From an uncultured Ruminococcus sp. (GTDB lineage Bacteria; Bacillota; Clostridia; Oscillospirales; Acutalibacteraceae): a DNA stretch of 52,447 bases. Shown piece after piece: positions 9,823-18,391 of this stretch. The stretch's first letter is position 1. Each line of letters opens with the position of its first letter. The translations under genes were made by a program, and so were the position numbers. Where the stretch lies: NCBI GenBank assembly GCA_902801245.1, contig CADCHW010000002.1:1-52447 (forward strand), read 5' to 3'. The notes under the pieces are model-generated. The model saw only the letters and a list, made by a program, of their open reading frames with translations, had not been told where the DNA came from and did not search any database.

Positions 9823-10401
9823 ATGGGTTACAAGGAAGAATTTATATCTCTTTTTGAAGAAAACGTCAACCGTCAGGGGGCAAAGGAGCTTCTGGATTGG
9901 ATGCTGAAAACAGATTTTTTCACAGCTCCCGCAAGTACAAAATATCATTGTGCCTGCCCCGAAGGTCTTGTAATGCACAGTCTTAGTGTTTTTAATACTA
10001 TGGTTGAAAAGCATTTTGAAGAGGGCAAGGACAGCCTTGAAAGCTTCACAATTTGTGCGTTGCTTCATGATTTGTGCAAGGCTGAATTTTACAAAGTGTC
10101 AACCCGTAACGTCAAGAATGATGAAACAGGCAAATGGGAGAAAGTTCCTTATTATGCTATCGAGGATAAATTCCCTTACGGTCACGGGGAAAAATCTGTG
10201 TTTTTAATTGAGCGTTTTATGAGATTAAAGCCTGCCGAGGCTATCGCAATTCGTTGGCATATGGGCAGCTTTGACGACCCGAACGGTTATTATCTCAGTC
10301 AGACTTTTGAAAAATATCCGCTTGCGGTGAAGCTTCATCTCGCAGATTTGGAATCAACATATTTAAGAGAAAAGAATACTTCTGTAGTGAATAAGAAATA
10401 A
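9823..10401 (+). CDS. HD-domain phosphohydrolase-like protein
   Basis: 192 residues with a metal-binding HD domain: EGLVMHSLSV (H52), the doublet ALLHDLCK (H82-D83), YGHGEKS and the late IRWHMGSFDD. Proteins of this type hydrolyse phosphate esters of nucleotides or related compounds; the substrate here is unknown. ATG at 9823 follows ACGGAGG. The gene ends 18 bases before ligA, so the two are probably one transcript. Confidence 0.8.
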   Translation: MGYKEEFISLFEENVNRQGAKELLDWMLKTDFFTAPASTKYHCACPEGLVMHSLSVFNTMVEKHFEEGKDSLESFTICALLHDLCKAEFYKVSTRNVKNDETGKWEKVPYYAIEDKFPYGHGEKSVFLIERFMRLKPAEAIAIRWHMGSFDDPNGYYLSQTFEKYPLAVKLHLADLESTYLREKNTSVVNKK

Positions 10402-10404
10402 TAA

Positions 10405-12402
<1,998 letters not shown>

Positions 12403-12425
12403 TCACTGCGAAAATATACAAAACA

Positions 12426-12453
12426 AAAAGCTCGGTTTTATCGCCGAGCTTTT
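12426..12453. terminator. Bidirectional terminator between ligA and the DUF4250 gene
   Basis: AAAAGCTCGG (12426-12435) pairs with CCGAGCTTTT (12444-12453) around an 8-base loop. The stem ends in T on both strands and lies between two convergent genes. Confidence 0.8.
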
Positions 12454-12472
12454 GCAGTAGGTAGGTAATATT

Positions 12473-12649
12473 TTATACAAATTTGTTGAGATTGCTGTCA
12501 TATTCATAATTAACGGAAGAGAGCTTATTTTTGATTTCCTCCGAGTTTACGCCAAGCGATTTACAGAGGTCGTCAAGCGATGAATAATTATCACGAAGCT
12601 GTGTGTTAATGTATGATAAAAGAATAATAGGGTCGTTGGGAAGTGACAT
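12473..12649 (-). CDS. DUF4250 domain small protein
   Basis: 58-residue reading frame starting MSLPNDPIILLSYINTQLRD and ending SNLNKFV. The LPNDP..LLS..NT.LRD..SSLD.LC pattern is what I recognise as the DUF4250 family, small conserved proteins of Clostridia with no known function. Support for a real gene: AAGGAGA lies 5 bases before the ATG, a textbook promoter is at 12686-12714, and a terminator follows directly after the stop. The second half resembles a small helical (HTH-like) domain (LDDLCKSLGVNSEEIKNKL), so a DNA-binding role is possible but unproven. Confidence 0.85.
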   Translation of the reverse strand: MSLPNDPIILLSYINTQLRDNYSSLDDLCKSLGVNSEEIKNKLSSVNYEYDSNLNKFV

Positions 12650-12685
12650 ATTAATTCTCCTTCGATAAATTTTCCGTTTATAAAA

Positions 12686-12714
12686 ATTATACCGCTTATT
12701 GTGATTAAGGTCAA
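12686..12714 (-). promoter_or_regulatory. Promoter of the DUF4250 gene
   Basis: On the minus strand TTGACC (12709-12714), a 17-base spacer, and TATAAT (12686-12691), about 37 bases before the ATG. Confidence 0.75.
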
Positions 12715-12796
12715 TATGCTAACAGTAAAATTAATGGGTGTTTTTTTTAATATTAATGTACAATTTATAAAAAATTCCGATTTGAGGCAAAATATA

Positions 12797-12825
12797 TTGA
12801 AATAAATTTTTATCGGGATTATAAT
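12797..12825 (+). promoter_or_regulatory. Promoter of nadE
   Basis: TTGAAA (12797-12802), a 17-base spacer, and TATAAT (12820-12825), 30 bases before the nadE ATG. Confidence 0.75.
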
Positions 12826-12854
12826 TATACTATATAATTAGGGAGTTGATAGGT

Positions 12855-14759
12855 ATGAGCAATTCATTTTTGAGGGTTGCGGCAGCGAGTTTGAAGCTTA
12901 AGGTTGCCGACCCCGAATTTAACAGCGAAGAAATTTTGAAAATTATCGCACAGGCAGCGGAAAAAGATGTGAAAGTTTTGGTTACACCCGAGCTTTCCGT
13001 TACGTCATATACTTGTGCGGATTTGTTTTTTAACAATGCACTTTTGGAAAGAAGTCTGAGAGCTTTCGAGAAAATTCTCGAAAGTACAAAAAATGTCGAT
13101 ATGACTGTCATTTTGGGTTTGCCTGTTGCAAGCGGAACGTGCCTTTTCAATTGTGCGGCAGTTATCAATAAGGGCGAGATTATCGGCATTGTTCCGAAAA
13201 CATATATTGCAAACTATAATGAGTTTTACGAGAAGCGTTGGTTTGCCCCTATGAGTAAAGGTCTTGCAATGCAGAGTATTAACGTTCTGAACCGTGATGT
13301 TCCGTTCGGAAAGTGCCTGTTTGATTTGGGCGGCGGTGCAGTTCTGGGTATTGAAATTTGTGAGGATTTGTGGGCACCCATTCCGCCTAGCAGCGAGATG
13401 TCTGTTTGCAGTGCGAATATTATATGTAATCTTTCCGCAAGTGACGAGTATGTTTCAAAGGCTCAGTACAGGGAAGACTTGATTACAAATCAGTCGGCAA
13501 GATGTATCTGTGCATATGCTTATTCGGGAGCGTCTGTCTTTGAGAGTACGACAGACCTTGTTTTCAGCGGTGCAACAGTGATTGCCGAAAACGGGGGTAT
13601 CTGTGCAAAGGGAGAGCGTTTCCAAAGGGAAAATGTTCTCACTGTTGCAGATATAGATATTGAAAAATTAAATACACTCAGAAGAAATAATATAACTTTC
13701 AGCGACAATACATCATATAACGGAAACTACAGAATTTTAAAATGTAATGTTTCCAATGATAACAACAATCTCAAATACAGATTTGTTGACCCTCACCCGT
13801 TTGTTCCTAGTGATTCGGATAAAATCAAGGAACGCTGCAAGGAGATTTTTGCAATTCAAGCGAGCGGTTTGGCGAAACGTCTTGAACATGTCGGCTCAAA
13901 GGGCTGCGTTATAGGGATAAGCGGCGGACTTGACTCAACGCTTGCACTGCTTGTTGCGGTTGAGAGTATGAAGCTTCTTGGCAAGGATAATTCAAGCATT
14001 ATCGGGGTTACTATGCCGGGATTCGGCACAACCGACAGAACGTACAACAACGCTTTAAAGCTTATGGAGCAGCTTGGAGTTACGATAAGGGAAATCAATA
14101 TTAAGGAAGCTTGTCTGATTCATATGAGGGATATCGGACACGACGAGAGCATTAAAGATATTACCTATGAGAACACTCAGGCGAGGGAGAGGACTCAGAT
14201 TTTGTTTGACCTTGCGAATAAAGAAAACTGCCTGCTTGTGGGTACGGGCGATTTAAGCGAATTGGCTATGGGTTGGTGTACCTATAACGGCGACCATATG
14301 AGTATGTACGGTGTGAATGCGAGTGTTCCGAAAACACTTGTGAAATATCTTGTACAGTACGTTGCGACCGTGAGTGAAGAGGATACTAAGGCGACACTGT
14401 TTGACATTCTCGATACGCCTGTTTCTCCCGAGCTTCTTCCGCCCGATGAAAACGGTAAAATTGCTCAGAAAACCGAGGATAATATAGGACCCTATGAGCT
14501 GCATGATTTCTTCCTGTATCACTTTATCAGGTTTGGTTCGTCAAAGGATAAGCTTCTGAAAATTGCCGAAAAAGCCTTTGAGGGTGTTTATGACAGGGAA
14601 GTTATCGAAAAGTGGCTGAATGTATTTTTGAGGAGATTTTTCATCAGCCAGTTTAAAAGAAGCTGTATTCCCGATTCGCCAAAGGTTGGTTCTGTTTCGC
14701 TCAGTCCGAGAGGTGATTGGAGAATGCCAAGTGACGCATCTTTTGCGGAGTTTTTTTAA
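12855..14759 (+). CDS. nadE: Glutamine-dependent NAD+ synthetase
   Basis: Makes NAD+ from nicotinic acid adenine dinucleotide, ATP and glutamine. 634 residues in two domains. The N-terminal nitrilase-type glutaminase has the E46 (TPELSVTSY), K115 (PKTYIAN) and C169 (IEICEDLW) triad. The C-terminal synthetase domain has the ATP-binding GISGGLDSTLAL at about 352-363 and the GTGDLSELAMGWCTYNGDHM block. ATG 12855 is chosen over the in-frame TTG at 12846 because GGGAG at 12841-12845 is spaced 9 bases from it. It has its own promoter and is not linked to nadBC at 47860-50011. Confidence 0.96.
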   Translation: MSNSFLRVAAASLKLKVADPEFNSEEILKIIAQAAEKDVKVLVTPELSVTSYTCADLFFNNALLERSLRAFEKILESTKNVDMTVILGLPVASGTCLFNCAAVINKGEIIGIVPKTYIANYNEFYEKRWFAPMSKGLAMQSINVLNRDVPFGKCLFDLGGGAVLGIEICEDLWAPIPPSSEMSVCSANIICNLSASDEYVSKAQYREDLITNQSARCICAYAYSGASVFESTTDLVFSGATVIAENGGICAKGERFQRENVLTVADIDIEKLNTLRRNNITFSDNTSYNGNYRILKCNVSNDNNNLKYRFVDPHPFVPSDSDKIKERCKEIFAIQASGLAKRLEHVGSKGCVIGISGGLDSTLALLVAVESMKLLGKDNSSIIGVTMPGFGTTDRTYNNALKLMEQLGVTIREINIKEACLIHMRDIGHDESIKDITYENTQARERTQILFDLANKENCLLVGTGDLSELAMGWCTYNGDHMSMYGVNASVPKTLVKYLVQYVATVSEEDTKATLFDILDTPVSPELLPPDENGKIAQKTEDNIGPYELHDFFLYHFIRFGSSKDKLLKIAEKAFEGVYDREVIEKWLNVFLRRFFISQFKRSCIPDSPKVGSVSLSPRGDWRMPSDASFAEFF

Positions 14760-14902
14760 CACGTGAAGAAACTTTTTGAAAATATTTACGTCATGTACCC
14801 GACCGATAGTTTATTATAAAAATGAATTTTTGGTCGGGTGCGTGAATTTAGTCACAGAAAAACTATCTTCACGTATCTCCGGCGGGCGTTGCCCGCTTTT
14901 CC
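14759..14902. repeat. Element B copies 2a and 2b, back to back
   Basis: Two B elements in opposite orientation. The left one, minus orientation, runs from ACACGTGAAG (from 14759) to GTACCCGACC (to about 14804). The right one, plus orientation, runs from GGTCGGGTGCGTGAA (from about 14833) through CTTCACGTATCTCC and the GC-rich stem GGCGGGCGTTGCCCGC (to about 14898). The two cores form one large inverted repeat. The nadE stop touches its left edge and the GNAT gene ends inside its right part. Confidence 0.75.
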
Positions 14903-15345
14903 AAAAATATAATTGTCATACCGTCTTTGATGTTTTCTTCTCTGCCGTTTGGCTTGTAACCGACTTTAGTGTACAGATGAAACAGCTTGTTTTCCTGTTT
15001 GATAGTGTCGAGTACCCAATGTTTAATATGCGGATATAACTTCTCGGCTGCAATAAGTGCAGTCTGTGCATAACCTTTGTTTTGATACTTCGGCAGAATA
15101 AACATAGGGGAAATTCTGCAAGTGTCATCACGGTTAATGATTCTGATAACACCGACCTTTTCCGTATTGTTTGTGATAAAATAATAGTCGGAGTTTTGTA
15201 TCTTGTATCGGATAATATCCAAGGTTTCGCAGGCAGGACTTGTATCATAGTCACGGTATTTTTCAAGAAGCTCGGTAAATGCTTCAACCTGCATACGGTG
15301 AATTTCTTCACAGTCGGTAAAGTCTGCTTTTTTCAAACGTATCAT
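14869..15345 (-). CDS. GNAT family N-acetyltransferase
   Basis: 158 residues. Acetyl-CoA-dependent transferase fold: the motif A region is ISPMFILPKYQNKGYAQTAL (Q-x-x-G-x-A at about 110-115), followed by AAEKLYP and VLDTIKQENKLFHLYTKVGY, the typical C-terminal GNAT pattern. The acceptor substrate is unknown. ATG at 15345 follows AAGAGGTT. It lies 3 bases after the unknown gene 15349-16014 and is probably co-transcribed with it. Oddity: the last residues (RATPAGDT) and the stop are encoded by element B. Confidence 0.85.
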   Translation of the reverse strand: MIRLKKADFTDCEEIHRMQVEAFTELLEKYRDYDTSPACETLDIIRYKIQNSDYYFITNNTEKVGVIRIINRDDTCRISPMFILPKYQNKGYAQTALIAAEKLYPHIKHWVLDTIKQENKLFHLYTKVGYKPNGREENIKDGMTIIFLEKRATPAGDT

Positions 15346-15348
15346 GAT

Positions 15349-16014
15349 TCAACCTCTTATATCATATTCGTAAACCGAATAAACAATCCAATAAAACAGA
15401 CCGTCAATATTATGAATAAATTCGGCAAATTCTTCGGCTTCTTCAAAGCTGTTCTGAATTAATCCGTTGTCACGTGATACTTTTAAATCATAGTGCTTTG
15501 AGAGTTCCTCTTGAAAATTACTTGTCAGGTAGCTTTCAAAATTATACCATTCGTTTATAAACTCGGTGCCGAGAATTTCATAGCCTAAAAATTTTCCGCT
15601 GTCGTTAAATTCCGAAATTCCAACATTATCGAAACAATTATCCTCTTTAAGCATTTCAACATATTTTTCCGAGGTGCATATTGATACAATCTTAATGGAT
15701 TTGTAATCTTTAAAATAAGAGTATATTTTCACAGCATCCTCAAAATCACGGAACTTTCCGCTTACGGAAAGTCTTTTTGTTTCAATCATATCCGAGACGA
15801 TATCGCAGAATTGTTTGTACTCTTCTTCCGATAAATTCAGAAACTTTGCATATTCCCTGCGGTGAGCCTTGGAATAGTTAGTGAAAAAACATCTTGTCAA
15901 GTTGGGGTGCAAATCGCCGAACTCTTCGTCTAAACTGAGAATGTATTCAGACTCGATATTACACCATTCGGGTTTGACCTTTTTTTCTGTAATATAATAA
16001 CCAAAGCATACCAT
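15349..16014 (-). CDS. Unknown protein, first gene of a two-gene unit with the GNAT gene
   Basis: 221 residues, acidic, soluble, no signal peptide or membrane segment, and not a family I recognise. It is rich in aromatic and acidic residues (SLDEEFGDLHPNLTRCFFTN, NEWYNFESYLTSNFQEEL, GLFYWIVYSVYEYD). The start is well supported: AAGGAGTG lies 6 bases before the ATG. Codon use resembles its neighbours. It ends 3 bases before the GNAT gene. Proteins of this composition are often immunity-type or stress-type accessory proteins, but nothing in the sequence shows this. Confidence 0.7.
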   Translation of the reverse strand: MVCFGYYITEKKVKPEWCNIESEYILSLDEEFGDLHPNLTRCFFTNYSKAHRREYAKFLNLSEEEYKQFCDIVSDMIETKRLSVSGKFRDFEDAVKIYSYFKDYKSIKIVSICTSEKYVEMLKEDNCFDNVGISEFNDSGKFLGYEILGTEFINEWYNFESYLTSNFQEELSKHYDLKVSRDNGLIQNSFEEAEEFAEFIHNIDGLFYWIVYSVYEYDIRG

Positions 16015-16030
16015 ATAATCACTCCTTGTG

Positions 16031-16081
16031 TAAAAAAATCGGCATACACCCTATAAAATATATTTGGGTTTGTATGCCGAT
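16031..16081 (-). terminator. Terminator of the DegV gene
   Basis: On the minus strand, ATCGGCATACA (16071-16081 read inward) pairs with TGTATGCCGAT (16038-16048) around a 22-base loop, followed by seven T residues. Located between the DegV gene and the next gene on the same strand. Confidence 0.8.
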
Positions 16082-16092
16082 AATTTTAGAAA

Positions 16093-16953
16093 TTATTTTG
16101 TAATAAACATAACTCCGAGAGTACCTTCACCGCAGTGACTTGTAATAGTACAGCTTGCCTTTGTAATACAAATTTCCTCGAATATTCCCAAATCCTTGAT
16201 AATCTCGTAAACACTGTTTACAATATCATCTGAAACCCCACAGCTTACAAGGGCAATTCTTTTAGTATCAAAACCCGAATACTGTGAAAGCTTTTCTCTT
16301 GTGTACTGAATTATGACATTCTCAAACTTGCCACGGTACTTTCGTCCCACAGTCATAGATGCACCGTCGGAATTGTTTACCTCAATGCACGGCTTGATTT
16401 TCAGAAGATTCGCCCCTAGCATAGTCAGCATTGAACATCTTCCACCTGCACGCAAAAATTCAAGACTGTCGATTACAAAACTGGAGCTGATTTTCGGCAC
16501 AATCTTTTTTAGCTCCTCGGCAATCTCTTCGGCGGTTAGGTCAGTTTCGTTAATAAGATCGTACGCTTTTCCGACAAGAAGTCCCGAAGCGGTTGAAAGG
16601 CTCTGAGAATCGATAGGGTAAATGTGACCCAGTTCTGCGGCAACAGCAACACTGTTTTGATGTGACGAAGAAATCGACGAACCTAAGCTGATGTGAATAA
16701 CGTCATAGCCGTTATCAACGTATTTTTTGAAACGCTCTGTATACTCCCACATACTTACGGCGGCAGTCTTGGGCAGCTGCTTGTTTGTTCTGTAACGTTC
16801 AATTATGTCGGACGGGAAAATATTAACACCGTCCTCGAAACTCTCGTCACCGTAAACGATATGCAGCGGAATGAGTTCAACGTCAAATTGCTTGATAAGC
16901 TCTTCGTTCAAGTCGCAGGTACTGTCTGCGGTGATTTTAATTTTTCTATTCAT
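16093..16953 (-). CDS. DegV family protein
   Basis: 286 residues, the usual DegV length. Family members bind long-chain fatty acids in a cleft; some (FakB) present the fatty acid to the kinase FakA. Visible features are the N-terminal KITADSTCDL, LPKTAAVSMWEY (TS-type fatty-acid headgroup site), ISLGSSISSSHQNSVAVA and the C-terminal SHCGEGTLGVMFI. No fakA lies nearby, so whether it is a FakB cannot be said. ATG 16953 follows AAGGAG; a strong promoter is at 16989-17017. Confidence 0.92.
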   Translation of the reverse strand: MNRKIKITADSTCDLNEELIKQFDVELIPLHIVYGDESFEDGVNIFPSDIIERYRTNKQLPKTAAVSMWEYTERFKKYVDNGYDVIHISLGSSISSSHQNSVAVAAELGHIYPIDSQSLSTASGLLVGKAYDLINETDLTAEEIAEELKKIVPKISSSFVIDSLEFLRAGGRCSMLTMLGANLLKIKPCIEVNNSDGASMTVGRKYRGKFENVIIQYTREKLSQYSGFDTKRIALVSCGVSDDIVNSVYEIIKDLGIFEEICITKASCTITSHCGEGTLGVMFITK

Positions 16954-16988
16954 AAGTAAATTTACTCCTTAATATAGCATACAAATTT

Positions 16989-17017
16989 ATTATAACAAAG
17001 TGTGTTAAAAAAATCAA
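16989..17017 (-). promoter_or_regulatory. Promoter of the DegV gene
   Basis: On the minus strand TTGATT (17012-17017), a 17-base spacer, and TATAAT (16989-16994). Confidence 0.7.
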
Positions 17018-17074
17018 CATCAAATCGGTAACATTTGGAGAAATGTGTGTAGTAAAAATTTTATAATTAACTGC

Positions 17075-17330
17075 TGCAACACCTGTTAAAGTTTGGGTCA
17101 AGCCTTTTTAAAGGCTTGCGGGGTGCAGGGGCAGAGCCCTGCTCGCTGACGAAACCAACTTGAAAAGAAAAGTAGACTACCCTCAGCGAAACTAAATGAA
17201 CTATCAACAGAAAAACAAATAAAATCAATTCTCAAAACAATATCTTTCGATAGAAACCAAAACAGGCAACAGCGGAGCGAATTGCCGGTCAAAGAAAGAT
17301 AATGTACGATTTTATTTCAACAGTACAGCT
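17075..17330 (+). repeat. Family A dispersed repeat, copy A1
   Basis: About 250 bp, starting TGCAACACCTGTTAAAG and ending TTCAACAGTACAGC. It holds several stems: AAGCCTT/AAGGCTT (17100-17117); GCAGGG/CCCTGC (17125-17142); CGCTGA (17144-17149) with TCAGCG (17183-17188); and TATCTTTC (17241-17248) with GAAAGATA (17294-17301), which enclose GGCAA/TTGCC. It has no convincing coding potential. With the promoters on either side it accounts for most of the 470-base gap between the DegV and nitroreductase genes. Confidence 0.85.
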
Positions 17331-17340
17331 TTTGAGACAC

Positions 17341-17369
17341 TTGAATTTGTATTTGCTTTATGTTATAAT
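17341..17369 (+). promoter_or_regulatory. Promoter of the nitroreductase gene
   Basis: TTGAAT (17341-17346), a 17-base spacer, and TATAAT (17364-17369), directly after repeat A1. Confidence 0.7.
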
Positions 17370-17423
17370 ATTTTCAATATATATTTTGTTTTAATCCCAA
17401 ATTTACAGAAAGGAAGAGTTATT

Positions 17424-17939
17424 ATGACATTTACAGAGCTTGCAAAAGCAAGATTTTCAGTGCGTAAGTACTCCAATAAACCAATCGAACCCGAAAAGCT
17501 TCAAGCCGTGCTTGAATCGGCAAAGCTTGCCCCTACGGCAAAAAATCAGCAGCCGCAAAGAATTTATGTTTTGCAGAGCGAGGATTCTCTTGCGAAGCTG
17601 AACCAACTTACACATTGTGCCTACGGTGCAAATACGGTTCTGCTGTTTACCTATAACGAGGACGAGGAGTGGAAAAATCCGCTTGAAGAGGGCGTTCATT
17701 CAGGTGTGGAAGATGTCAGCATTGTGGCAACACATATTATGTTCCGTGCCGTTGAGCTTGGTCTTGACACAACGTGGTGTAATGTGTTTGCAAATTCAAA
17801 ATTGGAGGAAGTTTTTAATATTCCCGAAAATGAGCATTCTGTTCTTATTATGCCGATAGGATATCGTGCGGAGGATGCCGAACCGTCGGTGCGGCATGAG
17901 CAAACCAAAGAGCTTTCGGATATGGTTAAATATCTGTAA
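17424..17939 (+). CDS. Nitroreductase family protein
   Basis: 171 residues, a short FMN-dependent NAD(P)H oxidoreductase. The N-terminal FMN-phosphate motif ARFSVRKYSNKPIEPEKL is typical, followed by LAPTAKNQQPQRIYVL; the C-terminal part has IMPIGYRAEDAEPS. Natural substrates of the family range from nitro compounds to quinones and flavins; none can be assigned here. ATG 17424 follows AAAGGAAGAG. The gene stands alone between two direct copies of repeat A. Confidence 0.9.
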   Translation: MTFTELAKARFSVRKYSNKPIEPEKLQAVLESAKLAPTAKNQQPQRIYVLQSEDSLAKLNQLTHCAYGANTVLLFTYNEDEEWKNPLEEGVHSGVEDVSIVATHIMFRAVELGLDTTWCNVFANSKLEEVFNIPENEHSVLIMPIGYRAEDAEPSVRHEQTKELSDMVKYL

Positions 17940-17973
17940 GTTTAAATATTTAACAATACTTTCTTTAAGATTT

Positions 17974-18002
17974 CGCTCGGATATTTTTATAAGTACCGAG
18001 CG
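17974..18002 (+). terminator. Hairpin after the nitroreductase gene
   Basis: CGCTCGG (17974-17980) pairs with CCGAGCG (17996-18002), followed by GAAAATTTTAT. The T-run is short, so termination is probable rather than certain. Confidence 0.6.
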
Positions 18003-18024
18003 GAAAATTTTATAGCTGTATTGG

Positions 18025-18280
18025 TGCGAAGCTTGTTAAAGTTTGGTCAAGCTTTTTAAAGCTTGCGGGGTGCAGGGGCAGAGCCCTGCTCGCTGACGGA
18101 ACAAACTATTGTAGAAAAATAAACTACCCTCAGCGAAACTAAATAAACTGTCAACAGAAAACAAAAAATAAAAAACCACATAAAAATCATATCTTTCCGT
18201 AAACACAAAAACAGGTAACAGCGAAGCGAATTGCCGGTCAAAGAAAGATAACATACTAATTTAATGTCAGCCGTACAGAA
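18025..18280 (+). repeat. Family A dispersed repeat, copy A2
   Basis: Same orientation and stem set as A1, starting TGCGAAGCTTGTTAAAG. The GGTGCAGGGGCAGAGCCCTG block, CCCTCAGCGAAACTAAA, TATCTTTC ... GAAAGATA and GAATTGCCGGTCAAAG are shared. It forms a direct repeat with A1 around the nitroreductase gene. Confidence 0.85.
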
Positions 18281-18329
18281 AAAAATTTTGATAAATCGGC
18301 ACAAAGTACCACTTATAGTACAATTGATA

Positions 18330-18338
18330 TGTTATAAT
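18330..18338 (+). promoter_or_regulatory. Extended -10 promoter for addBA
   Basis: TGTTATAAT at 18330-18338 gives an extended -10, about 53 bases before addB. The -35 region is poor. Confidence 0.45.
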
Positions 18339-18391
18339 AGAATAAAAGAAAAAAATTGTAAGCTAAAATAATAAAATACAGGAGGTACAAT

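Noticed and set aside
17098-17292. Minus-strand frames of about 65-80 codons in repeats A1 and A2
   Set aside because: They lie within the structured repeat, differ in frame between copies and have no ribosome site.
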